Source: Gigaspora rosea
Lineage: Eukaryota > Glomeromycota > Glomeromycetes > Diversisporales > Gigasporaceae
Reading direction: 5' to 3'
NCBI GenBank assembly: GCA_003550325.1
Contig: QKWP01000441.1
Coordinates: forward strand, 66,261-130,260
Length of the DNA: 64,000 nt
Below, piece by piece: positions 12,785 to 23,044 of this stretch. The notes below the pieces were generated by a model, which was not told the DNA's origin, ran no database searches, and worked only from the letters and a program-made list of their open reading frames with translations. Each line of letters opens with the position of its first letter. Within the stretch, counting starts at the first letter, position 1. The translations under genes and the position numbers were made by a program.

Positions 12785-14136
12785 TAGTGCTCGTACCTGG
12801 ATAACTTTTTATCCGAAAGGTTGTAACCTTTAACAAAATTTAATAACCGGTTTTATATCCTATTCAAATAAAAGGATAACAGTTATATCCGGATAAGATA
12901 TTTATATGGTTGTTGATTTATATATACAGTATTAATGCATAAATCAAATAAAGTAACTCTATAATAATAAAGTAAAAAAAATTAGAAAAATAAATAAATA
13001 AATAAATCAAAACGAATAAAAATGAATCACTATATGCTCGTCTAAATATTAAATGCTAACTTTTCATACATTAAAAGAATAGTTCTAATATTCATATATA
13101 TTTAACAATGTAATTAATAATTTTTACATTCCCTGCGTAGAACACATCCACATTTGTTTTTCGGCAATGGCAGGAATCTGGTCGGGTGTCATGTCTAGAA
13201 GATAATTACTAAATTTTTTTTAAACAAACATAAATTTATCTTTTTCGACATAAAAAACTTGCATTCCCAAGTTATTCCTATTTTGTTTAGGCATGAGAAG
13301 TTCTTCTGTTACGCCAATACAAAAAAATAATGACGAAACAATAAAAGAATAATCTTTATATATATTAATGAAAAAAAATCAATGTAATTATTAATAAGTA
13401 ATTATTATCAGTAATTTATTACATTGCTGTGCATTTTACAATCGTTGAAAATCGAGAAAGAACGCATGTTCATTCAGAATTAAATTCAGAAATGATGTGG
13501 AACAATAAGTAATTATTATCAGTAATTTATTACATGATCTGCATACAAGATGAAAATTGAGAAAGAACACATGTCAATTCAGAACAATAAGTAATTATTA
13601 TCAATAAGTAATTATTATCAGTAATTTATTACATGATCTGCATACAAGATGAAAATCAGAAAGAACACATGTCAATTCAGAATTTACGTAAATTCAGAAA
13701 TTGTGTGGAGTATTCTGTACTGTGTAAAGTATGTAATAAAACATAAAGTACTTACTGTATTCATATATATAATATAATAATTATTATTATACTTACAAAA
13801 AACTGAAAGCCAGTATAAGTTTAAAGTTTAATTGATTTATATTACCTATTGCTGTATTAAATAAATATAATAAACAAACGAAATATTAAAATCATGTTCT
13901 TATTTAAAATACATTAAATTTATGATGTAGACAAGTTTTACACCGAGTGATGCTAGTATATAAATAATACGCAAATTAAAATTTTTATTATAATTGTATT
14001 TTACCCTATATTATCCTATATTATATCTTAAGTTAACCGGATACCTCAATAATTTATCTGTTTATCAGTTTCATAATTCGGGTATCCGGGTAGCCTAATA
14101 GTTAACCGGTTATTGTACCCTAGGGTACGACCACTA
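12785..14136. mobile_element. Non-autonomous hAT-like element, 1,352 bp, TSD ATGCAGAG
   Basis: The 8-bp repeats ATGCAGAG at 12777-12784 and 14137-14144 flank ends TAGTGCTCGTACC and GGTACGACCACTA, a 13-bp inverted repeat with one mismatch. Inside, 13,380-13,690 holds three partial repeats of an AAGTAATTATTATCAGTAAT-containing unit. No transposase. A truncated second copy starts at 17143. Confidence 0.8.
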
Positions 14137-14144
14137 ATGCAGAG

Positions 14145-16338
14145 ATCATAATGAAATCCAGATTAAAATAAAATGAAAGTATAAAATCTTGAAAACTAAA
14201 TTTTTTTGAGGTACATTTTTTAGGGTTAGGGGTTTAGGGTTAGGGTTAGTTTTAAAAAGTATAGAATGTAGATTTCATTTTAAATTATGATCTGCGACAG
14301 GGATTAATATTAAAATTCAATTCTGACTAGTCAATTTCGGTGCTTATGTAACCCAATCGTATACGTAACCAAGTTCAGAAAAACAGATTGTATTTTGCTC
14401 ATTTCATTTACCCTAGATAGACAAGAATTGTTAATTAAACTATTAATAAAAAATAACATGCATACAATTGTAGGTAATATAAAAGATTTATATATTCTAA
14501 CACGCATATATAAAACAAGTGCTAAAGTTTGATCAAAAACACAACCAATGACGCATACAATTCAATTTCAGTTGTCGTGATCCGGTTCATTATTCATGAG
14601 TGCTGACTTATATTATTAAAAAAAATAATATGTATTTGTTATAAAGATAAGTTTTCGAACTTTTGATTTTACCCCTTATTATTTACCAGATTAGGCACTA
14701 TAAAATCATATACGATACGTAATCACAATCAATAATATCATAAATTTTTCACGAGTTGAATCTAATAAATAATAAATACGGTGCACTTTTTTTTATTTAT
14801 TTTATTTTATTTCTAAATAAATGCTTTCATACTACAGTACATATAATATCATTTATCTTTTAATACCGTCGTTAATATGGGATCTTTGCTAAAAGAAAAA
14901 GAACTCCTTTTGGGACTATAATAGTCCTGAAAGCAAGATATACCATAAATAACTAAGGGTTGAAAACATAAAATTTTGCTTCTGCTTAGGTAGAGTAATG
15001 TTAGTGTTAGGGTTTGAATGTGTTTTTGTTTGATTTTATGTTACATGACTTAAATTTTGATTTGACCAGATAGTGAAAATTTTTAAAGGGTGATGCTATG
15101 ATGTTTGAATGACGTTGATCTTTTCGGAATGGTATTAAAACCAGTTAGGTTAAACCGTTAAACGAACGGATAATTTTTTTTAGGCAATTACAAATAAACT
15201 ATAGTTGAAGTTATACAGTAAATAAGTTAGCTACATCACTATGTCACGCAAAATCAGAAACGTAAACTATGAATAATAATATACATCATCTATAATATTA
15301 AAATTTTATTCATCTTCACTTTTAACCAATTTTGTTGGCTAATTTTAGATCATGTAATCTCTGTCTTATTAAACTCCTAAAAAGGAAACAGACTATAACT
15401 TAGATTAGTGCCAATCGTTCACATTTTGAACTAAAAAAGAAAGATCAATTATGATGCTAAGAAAAGTTTCTTACAAGATTTTAATTTAATCTATTACTCG
15501 CTAATTTAAAAGATAGACTTTGAAAGTCAACAACCTCAAATTATTTTTATACATTTTAAGTTTATATAGTACATTTAATTTTATTATTTCAATCTTCACC
15601 TCTAATTATTCTAATTAAAAAAGGTAACATATTACCTTTTCTTATTCATTTTATTTTTTATTCCAATTAACTATTTATCAATATCGTCGTTGATAATTTT
15701 ACAATCATTTTGCCATGTGTTTGACATATCAAATTACTATGGAGATGAAACAATTTGGCCCATGTATTTAAGTAATATCATAGATAAGCAGATTGTCGTT
15801 AAGAGTTAAAATTATTTAGCAGCACAAAATTTTCTTTATACTGTTAGTTTAAGCTAAATGGTATTAAACCCAAGTGGGTTAAACTGTTAGGCGCATTAAA
15901 CGATTAATTGTTAAAGAAAAAAAAACTTTTTTCTAGGCGGTTTCAATTTTTGATTGTAAAATATATATATAATTAAGGTTGCAACCCAGGTTGTAATCCG
16001 TAATGTCCGTAATTTATACATACTAAATTTGACAAACATACTACTGATTTACTAAATAATCCGCGTGATAAGATTATTACCGTACTATACTTACATTAGA
16101 CTATATTTATTCTCGGCTATACAATATTTAGACAACGCACCCGATGTAGTACTATGTGTGCTTGCCATTGATTTTTCAGGATTCTTTTTGTTCAAATGTC
16201 AGTTGAAAATTAGGTGATGCGGTTTTTCTTTTCATTTAAATACTTTTAAAATGTTTTTTCGTATTTTTTTTTGGGATTTATGATCTCACGTGTGAATAGC
16301 ATTTAATTTTATTACTGATATGCATTAATTATGCATAA
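14145..16338. other. Non-coding 5' region of ML gene 1
   Basis: About 2.2 kb without a supported gene. Contains TTAGGG-like repeats (14,220-14,255), then AT-rich sequence conserved in copy B, including the paired motifs TTAGGTTAAACCGTTAA and GTGGGTTAAACTGTTAG. Its preservation in both copies follows from the recent duplication. Confidence 0.6.
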
Positions 16339-16385
16339 ATGAATAATAAAAAAGGGAAAAGGGAATCCAGAAGATTTTTTTTTTC

Positions 16386-16395
16386 TTATAAAAAA
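16386..16395 (+). promoter_or_regulatory. Putative TATA box of ML gene 1
   Basis: TTATAAAAAA lies about 105 bp upstream of the ATG and is followed by an A/C-rich leader ending TCTTCAAC before the ATG. Inferred from position only. An identical copy lies at 20178-20187. Confidence 0.35.
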
Positions 16396-16498
16396 TCACT
16401 GATTTCAATTTACTCAGAGATCAAAACTAACAATTATCATATTCGCAAAAATTCACAGAAAAAAAAAACTACCATTTTATTACCAATTTGTCTTCAAC

Positions 16499-16945
16499 AT
16501 GAACCAAAATTTTGTTCTTATACTCGTTTTATTGATTATGCTTTCCATCGTCAATGCTATTCCGCATCAACTTCATAAAAGAAAAACCAAGTTTGGTTCA
16601 TGTGGATTATCTCCCGTACTCGATGTATCAGTTTCACCTGATCCTATCGTTGCTAATAAAAACGCTACGTATACTATTTCTGGAATACTAAAAAAAGATA
16701 TCACCGATGCTTACCAAGTTTTTATTCTATATTATGTTGATGGAGCAGAAGGTGGAAATAATCAAAACTTTGACATTTGTACAAAAATTAAATGTCCAGT
16801 TAAAGCTGGAACAAAATTTGAAATGAAACAGAAATCTCTAGTTCCACCAGGTTTACCTCCAAATGGTTACGATATAGGTGTTGGAATTGATACTAAGGAT
16901 AATTCTAAATTTGAATTGATAGGCAGTGCGTGTACTCATGTATAA
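16499..16945 (+). CDS. Secreted ML-domain (MD-2/NPC2-like) lipid-binding protein, copy 1
   Basis: A 148-residue single-exon protein. Residues 1-20 are a signal peptide (hydrophobic FVLILVLLIMLSIV, cleavage likely after VNA). The mature part resembles the ML family, fungal phosphatidylglycerol/phosphatidylinositol transfer type: it starts with SCGLSPVLDVSVSPDP, has GxI-type beta strands, and carries cysteines C35, C94, C99 and C144 for the usual disulfides. ML proteins bind single lipid molecules in a beta sandwich. A secreted member would act outside the cell or in the endomembrane lumen. The ATG follows a short A-rich leader. A longer overlapping frame starting at 16339 is a shadow. AATAAA at 16997-17002 fits polyadenylation. 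The paralogue at 20291 differs only in its second half. Family assignment is confident; the ligand is unknown. Confidence 0.85.
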   Translation: MNQNFVLILVLLIMLSIVNAIPHQLHKRKTKFGSCGLSPVLDVSVSPDPIVANKNATYTISGILKKDITDAYQVFILYYVDGAEGGNNQNFDICTKIKCPVKAGTKFEMKQKSLVPPGLPPNGYDIGVGIDTKDNSKFELIGSACTHV

Positions 16946-16996
16946 CGAGTTTTCTTTTCTTTTACTTTGTACTTTTGTTTTACTCCGTATTTTATC

Positions 16997-17002
16997 AATA
17001 AA
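16997..17002 (+). terminator. Putative polyadenylation signal of ML gene 1
   Basis: AATAAA 52 bp after the stop codon, repeated at the same place after ML gene 2 (20780-20785). Confidence 0.45.
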
Positions 17003-17142
17003 AACCCATGCCTATAAAAAATTATGTAATAAAGTGATTTGTACAAATTCCTTATTATTAAAAGAGTCGCTAATGAGACAATAATGCTGTATTATTTAAG
17101 TAAATTTTTTATTTTATTTTTTTCTGATCAAAAACTATAAAC

Positions 17143-17812
17143 TAGTGCTCGTACCCGGATAACTTTTTATCCGAAAGGTTGAAACCTTTAACAAAATTTA
17201 ATAACCGGTTTTATATCCTATTCAAACAAAAGGATAACGGTTATATCCGGATAAGATATTTATATGATTGTTTATTTATATATACAGTATTAATGCATAA
17301 ATCAAATAAAGTAACTCTATAATAATAAAGTAAAAAAAAAATTAGAAAAATAAAATAAAAACGAATAAAAATGAATCACTATATGCTCGTCTAAATATTA
17401 AATGCTAACATTTCATACATTAAAAGAATAGTTCTAATATTCATATATATTTAACAATGTAATTAATAATTTTTACATTCCCTGCGTAGAACACATCCAC
17501 ATTTGTTTTTCGGCAACGGCAGGAATTTGGTCGGGTGTCATGTCTAGAAGATAATTACTAAATTTTTTTAAACAAACATAAATTTATCTTTTTCGACATA
17601 AAAAACTTGCATCCCCAAGTTATTCCTATTTTGTTTAGGCATGAGAAGTTCTTCTGTTACGCCAATACAAAAAAATAATGACGAAACAATAAAAGAATAA
17701 TCATTATATATATTAATGAAAAAAAATCAATGTAATTATTAATAAGTAATTATTATCAGTAATTTATTACATTGCTGTGCATTTCATAATCGATGAAAAT
17801 CGAGAAAGAAAA
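17143..17812. mobile_element. Truncated copy of the 12785 hAT-like element
   Basis: Begins exactly at the element terminus TAGTGCTCGTACC and matches the first ~690 bp of 12785-14136, ending near ATCGAGAAAGAA. The right half and right terminus are missing. It marks the junction between the two ML-gene duplication units. Confidence 0.8.
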
Positions 17813-17827
17813 GTAATTATTATATGT

Positions 17828-17977
17828 CAGGGTGAAACCCGCGCAACTAGCTAGTAAAACCCGCTTTGATCATAGGGTTTGGGTGAAATCCGCGTTAGCA
17901 TAGTGTGTTTTATAGGTTAACGCGGATTTCACCCTCATGTGATCTGCATAGCGGGTTTTACTAGCTAGCTGCGCCTG
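17828..17977. mobile_element. MITE-like foldback, ~150 bp
   Basis: Ends CAGGGTGAAACCCGCGCAAC and its near-inverse TAGCTAGCTGCGCCTG. Inner inverted arms share AACTAGCTAGTAAAACCCGC and GGGTGAAATCCGCGTTA. GC content is clearly higher than the surroundings. Present only in copy B, so it inserted after, or during, the duplication. Confidence 0.65.
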
Positions 17978-20130
17978 GATTAATATTAAAATTCAATTCT
18001 GACTAGTCAATTTCGGTGCTTATGTAACCAATCGTATACGTACCAAGTTCAGAAGTGATAAACATATTGTATTCTTGCACATTTCATTTACCCTAGATAG
18101 ACAAGAATTGTTAATTTATTAATAAAAAATAACATGTATACAATTGTAGGTAATATAAAAGATTTATATATTCTAACACGCATATATAAAACAAGTGCTA
18201 AAGTTTGATCAAAAACACAACCAATGACGCATACAATTCAATTTCAGTTGTCGTGATCCGGTTCATTATTCATGAGTGCTGACTTATATTATTAAAAAAA
18301 ATAATATGTATTTGTTTATAAAGATAAGTTTTCGAACTTTCGATTTTACCCCTTATTATTTACCAGATTAGGCTCTATAAAATCATATACGATACGTAAT
18401 CACAATCAATAATATCACAAAATTTTCACGAGTTGAATCTAATAAATAATAAATACGGTGCACTTTTTTTATTTATTTTATTTTATTTCTAAATAAATGC
18501 CTTCATACTACAGTACATATAATATCATTTATCTTTTGATACCGTCGTTAATATGGAATCTTTGCTAAAAGAAAAAGAACTCCTTTTGGGACTATATAGT
18601 CCTGAAAGCAAGAATTCCAATATGGTATGATGATCATGTGATTTACGATATCTACATTATAATCCGAAAGTTGCTAAAATATTTAAAAAATTGGTATACT
18701 AAAATCAAGATATACCATAAATAACTAAGGGTTGAAAACATTTAATCACATAAAATTTTGCTTCTGCTTAGGTAGAATAATGTTAGTGTTAGGGTTTGAA
18801 TGTGTTTTTGTTTAATTTTATGTTACATGTCTTAAATTTTGATTTGACCAGATAGTGAAAATTTTTAAAGGGTGATGCTATGATGGTTGAATGAAGTTGA
18901 TCTTTTCGGAATGGTATTAAAACCAGTTAGGTTAAACCGTTAAACGAACGGATAATTTTTTTTAGGCAATTACCAAATAAACTATAGTTGAAGTTAAAAT
19001 AAGTATAAATAAGTTAGCTACATCACTATGTCACGCAAAATCAGAAACGTAAACTATGAATAATAATATACATCATCTATAATATTAAAATTTTATTCAT
19101 CTTTCACTTTTAACCAATTTTGTTGGCTAATTTTAGATCATGTAATCTCTGTTTGATCTTATTAAACTCCTAAAAAGGAAACAGACTATAACTTAGATTA
19201 GTGCCAATCGTTCACATTTTGAACTAAAAAAGAAAGATCAATTATGATGCTAAGAAAAGTTTCTTACAAGATTTTAATTTAATCTATTACTCGCTAATTT
19301 AAAAGATAGACTTTGAAAGTCAACAACCTCAAATTATTTTTATACATTTTAAGTTTATATAGTACATTTAATTTTATTATTTCAATCTTCACCTCTAATT
19401 ATTCTAATTAAAAAAGGTAACATATTACCTTTTCTTATTCATTTTATTTTTTATTCCAATTAACTATTTATCAATATCGTCGTTGATAATTTTACAATCA
19501 TTTTGCCATGTGTTTGACATATCAAATTACTATGGAGATGAAACAATTTGGCCCATGTATTTAAGTAATATCATAGATAAGCAGATTGTCGTTAAGAGTT
19601 AAAATTATTTAGCAGCACAAAATTTTCTTTATACTGTTAGTTTAAGCTAAATGGTATTAAACCCAAGTGGGTTAAACTGTTAGGCGCATTAAACGATTAA
19701 TTGTTAAAGAAAAAAAAACTTTTTTCTAGGCGGTTTCAATTTTTGATTGTAAAATATATATATAATTAAGGTTGCAACCCAGGTTGTAATCCGTAATGTC
19801 CGTAATTTATACATACTAAATTTGACAAACATACTACTGATTTACTAAATAATCCGCGTGATAAGATTATTACCGTACTATACTTACATTAGACTATATT
19901 TATTCTCGGCTATACAATATTTAGACAACGCACCCGATGTAGTACTATGTGTGCTTGCCATTGATTTTTCAGGATTCTTTTTGTTCAAATGTCAGTTGAA
20001 AATTAGGTGATGCGGTTTTTCTTTTCATTTAAATACTTTTAAAATGTTTTTTCGTATTTTTTTTGGGATTTATGATCTCACGTGTGAATAGCATTTAATT
20101 TTATTACTGATATGCATTAATTATGCATAA
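17978..20130. other. Non-coding 5' region of ML gene 2
   Basis: About 2.15 kb matching 14300-16338. No supported gene. Carries an ~90-bp block at 18,617-18,706 missing from copy A, bounded by short AAG repeats that could have mediated deletion in copy A. Confidence 0.6.
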
Positions 20131-20290
20131 ATGAATAATAAAAAAGGGAAAAGGGAATCCAGAAGATTTTTTTTTTCTTATAAAAAATCACTGATTTCAA
20201 TTTACTCAGAGATCAAAACTAACAATTATCATATTCGCAAAAATTCACAGAAAAAAAAAACTACCATTTTATTACCAATTTGTCTTCAAC

Positions 20291-20728
20291 ATGAACCAAA
20301 ATTTTGTTCTTATACTCGTTTTATTGATTATGCTTTCCATCGTCAATGCTATTCCGCATCAACTTCATAAAAGAAAAACCAAGTTTGGTTCATGTGGATT
20401 ATCTCCCGTACTCGATGTATCAGTTTCACCTGATCCTATCGTTGCTAATAAAAACGCTACGTATACTATTTCTGGAATACTAAAAAAAGATATCACCGAT
20501 GCTTACCAACTTTTTATTCTATATTTTGTTGATGGAGCAAAACGCGGAAATAAACAAAACTTTGACATTTGTACAGAAATTAAATGTCCAGTTAAAGCTG
20601 GAAAAAAATTTGAAATGAAACAGAAATCTCTAGTTCCACCAGGTTTACCTCCAAATGGTTACAGTATAGGTGTTGGAATTATCAATTCCAAATCTGAAGT
20701 GATAGGCAGTGCGTGTACTCTAGAATAA
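20291..20728 (+). CDS. Secreted ML-domain (MD-2/NPC2-like) lipid-binding protein, copy 2
   Basis: A 145-residue paralogue of the gene at 16499. Residues 1-73, including the signal peptide and first ML strands, are identical at DNA level to copy 1. From residue 74 on it differs by V74L, Y79F, E84K, G85R, N88K, K96E, T105K and D125S, plus a 3-residue shorter loop near residue 131 and a changed C-terminus (LE for HV). Every changed codon before the loop indel alters the amino acid. Cysteines C35, C94, C99 and the C-terminal one are kept, so the fold should be intact. Changes shift surface charge around residues 84-105. Promoter-like and polyA-like sequences are the same as in copy 1. Role as a secreted lipid binder is inferred from family; ligand unknown. 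Confidence 0.85.
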   Translation: MNQNFVLILVLLIMLSIVNAIPHQLHKRKTKFGSCGLSPVLDVSVSPDPIVANKNATYTISGILKKDITDAYQLFILYFVDGAKRGNKQNFDICTEIKCPVKAGKKFEMKQKSLVPPGLPPNGYSIGVGIINSKSEVIGSACTLE

Positions 20729-20779
20729 CGAGTTTTCTTTTCTTTTACTTTGTACTTTTGTTTTACTCCGTATTTTATC

Positions 20780-20785
20780 AATAAA
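20780..20785 (+). terminator. Putative polyadenylation signal of ML gene 2
   Basis: AATAAA 52 bp past the stop codon, at the same place as in copy 1. Confidence 0.45.
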
Positions 20786-20999
20786 AACCCATGCCTATAA
20801 TAAAGTAATTTGTACAAATTCCTTATTATTAAAAGAGTCAAAATTTTTTATTTTATTTTTTTCTGATCAAAAACTATAAACAGCATTTAAAAAGCAAAAA
20901 AATAAAATAAAAATCATAAGAAAAGTTCTATCCTAATAATCTTGTCAAGAATGTTCATTTCAAAATTATCTTAAAAAAGATTGGTAAAAACTGAACCAA

Positions 21000-21290
21000 T
21001 TAAACGTATACAGTCGGCATGGCTTATAACGAATTTGGCGTCCAGGCTAATCAGGCCTTCGTTATAAGAAAATTCGTTTAATATAATACAACAATTTGGT
21101 ATAATGCGGTATACTGACTGTATTGACTGTATTATATATTATGTATAACGTGAAAGGCTCATGTAACACAAAATATCTTTGTAAATTTCGTTATTAAAGA
21201 GTCATTTTATACTTATACTTCTACATTGAAAATCCGTTTACAGTATACTAGTTAATTCGTTATAAAGCTAGCCAGATCAGTTAACTTCCG
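21000..21290. repeat. Foldback remnants with TTATAACGAA motifs
   Basis: Contains TACAGTCGGCATGGCTTATA, two inverted CGTTATAA motifs and TACTGACTGTATTGACTGTA. It resembles the ends and interior of the pogo-like MITE at 58090-58271 but is more degraded. No gene. Confidence 0.35.
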
Positions 21291-21340
21291 ATCAAATCAC
21301 GTGCGCGTTACAAATAGTAACACCGATCACTTTTGCAAGA

Positions 21341-21529
21341 TCAAGTTTTTCGCGGTATAGATAATAAATTTTTTATTAGTTCATTTTGCAATTGCTTATC
21401 TTCCGATTTCACAATTCTAGCCTTAAGCTCAACATTCTCGGCCTTAATTTTATCATTCTCGACCTCAAGCTTGGCAATGTATTGTTTCAATGAATCGGTC
21501 ACTATGGAACCATCTATTTCAGATTGCAT
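21341..21529 (-). pseudogene. Short coiled-coil ORF, likely gene fragment
   Basis: A 62-residue frame whose central part (EVENDKIKAENVELKARIV) has regular heptads with L/I/V at core positions and alternating K/E. It looks like the coiled coil found in many repetitive Glomeromycotina ORFs. It lacks any adjacent domain and ends soon after. I cannot assign a function. It could be a small real gene, but a fragment of a longer coiled-coil protein is more likely. Confidence 0.35.
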
Positions 21530-21854
21530 GCTTGCGTAATGTAGTATTAGTATTTTAGTATGTTAATATTCAAAAGTAAAAATCACGTGTTTCCGAGACC
21601 GCGCGGTCCCGCAAATTTGCCAAGAAAAGTTTTATTATCCGATTGCATATCCCACACGAAAAAAAGCAAAGAAAATGTAATTATGGTAGATGTCACTTGG
21701 GTAGCTTATTGCAAATCGAAAATGTGTACCAGGTTGTGCTCCGGATGATCATGTGATTGTCCGGAAATCAATCCAAACGATCATTAATGATATCATCGAT
21801 TAATTAATAATAATAAAAACAATAGTAATTATCGATATAATTATTTTCTTTATT

Positions 21855-22285
21855 AATTCGCTTCATATTTCGTTTATAGTTCGCTTCATATTTCTCTTCA
21901 TACTTCGTTTATAGTTTGCTTTATACTTTGTTTTATATTTCGCTTTATACTTTGTTTTATATTTTGCTTTATCATTCGCTTCATACTTTGTTTTATATTT
22001 TGCTTCACATTTCACTTTATATTTTGCTTCATATTTCGCTTCACATTTCGCTTTATACATTGCTTTATAATTTGCTTCGTACTTCTTTTATTTTTTGCTT
22101 TCCATTTCACTTCTCATTTCACTTCATATTTCACTTCATATTTCGCATCATATTTCACTTCATATTTCACTTCATATTTTGCTTCATATTGCTTCATATT
22201 TTGCTTCATATTTTGTTTCATATTTCGCTTCATATTCGCTTTATATTGCTTAATATTCGCTTTATATTTCGCTTCATATGAAAAA
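21855..22285. repeat. 12-bp minisatellite (TTTCGCTTCATA-type)
   Basis: About 35 tandem degenerate 12-bp units of TTTCGCTTTATA / TTTTGCTTCATA. On the minus strand it reads as repeated KYKAKYKT/KYEA tetrapeptides in two broken frames. The frames are a by-product of the repeat period, not evidence of a protein. Confidence 0.75.
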
Positions 22286-22452
22286 TAAAACAATAATAAT
22301 GATGATAATAATGCAACCCGATTCATTCAACTTGTCTGATTTACCTACTCCACTCCAGAAAATACTTCTATTTAATAATACTTATAAAATAAAAATTATA
22401 ATGAACTTGAACTAATGGTTAAATCTGAAAAATAAATATTGGGCAGTTTAAT

Positions 22453-22640
22453 GTGGATTTATACGTAGATCTTAACAGCAAAGAAGGTGCTTTAAATTGG
22501 TTAAGCAAACTTCAGGAAATGTCAAAGACCACTATGCGGCTAAGAAAGATCACGAAAAAAGCTAAATCTTTATTATTGGAAAAACTGGCTGCTTATCTCT
22601 ATCAACGAAATTCTACCATAACTGATAAAGGCTGAATCAT
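22453..22640 (+). pseudogene. MULE-type transposase N-terminal fragment
   Basis: Reads VDLNSKEGALNWLSKLQEMS then KTTMRLRK. This resembles my recollection of the start of MULE/FAR1-like transposases abundant in Rhizophagus (a D-x-D-S-x-E-G-A-x-N-W-L-S pattern followed by S-K-T-T-M-R). The frame degenerates after ~60 residues and no DDE domain follows. It lies between the TIRs of the 21717-22977 element, which supports the assignment. Confidence 0.4.
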
Positions 22641-23044
22641 TATGAGTGGAGCAAATTTTGAGTACAAAAATTGAAGAAAGTGGAAGATATCAACTGACTA
22701 TAATGAAACCATATAAAAAAGGAAAAACTCCAAGAAAAAATGTATAATTTATTGAAAAACATTAACACGAGCAAACAAAGTTAATAATAACGTAAAAGTA
22801 TTTAGATGTTCATAGATGTATACTTATTTCATATGTTGTAATATTTGCGCGAAGTACATAATTAATGAAAAGAAATATGTAAAATTAACTGCTAAATCAA
22901 ACTTCAAAAATTTTCTGAATATTCATTCCGGACTATCACGTGATAATCCGGAGCAGCAACCTAGTACACATTTTCGCAGTGCTAGTTTATTAATATAAAA
23001 ACATGTTTACAAGTATTAATATTTTTTATTCGGAATCTACGGTC

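Larger units (their letters stand above)
12785..17142. repeat. Tandem segmental duplication, copy A
   Basis: Unit: hAT element, ~2.2 kb upstream region, ML-domain gene 1, and 3' flank to ACTATAAAC. The part 14300-17142 aligns with 17977-20886 at very high identity. Copy A lacks ~90 bp present in copy B at 18,617-18,706. Copy A also has an extra short foldback with TAGGGTTAGGG repeats at 14,145-14,299. Confidence 0.85.
17143..20886. repeat. Tandem segmental duplication, copy B
   Basis: Contains the truncated hAT copy, a MITE (17828-17977), the upstream region, ML gene 2 and 3' flank ending ACTATAAAC. Unlike copy A, it continues into unique sequence (AGCATTTAAAAAG). The noncoding parts match copy A almost base for base apart from indels. 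Confidence 0.85.
21717..22977. mobile_element. MULE-like element with ~50-bp TIRs
   Basis: Inverted ends at 21717-21765 and 22926-22977 share CGAAAATGTGTACCAGG, GCTCCGGATgATCAtGTGAT and TGTCCGGA with few mismatches. The interior holds a minisatellite (21855-22285) and a fragment resembling the N-terminus of a MULE-type transposase (22453-22635). Long TIRs plus that fragment suggest a Mutator-like derivative. I did not find a clear 9-bp target duplication. Confidence 0.45.

Noticed and set aside
16339-16578. 79-residue frame overlapping the ML gene start (also 20131-20370)
   Set aside because: Shadow of leader plus ML coding sequence in another frame; Lys/Ser-rich with no features.
21863-22326. 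KYKAKYKT repeat proteins on both strands
   Set aside because: Frames follow automatically from a 12-bp period lacking stops; they break and have no start context.
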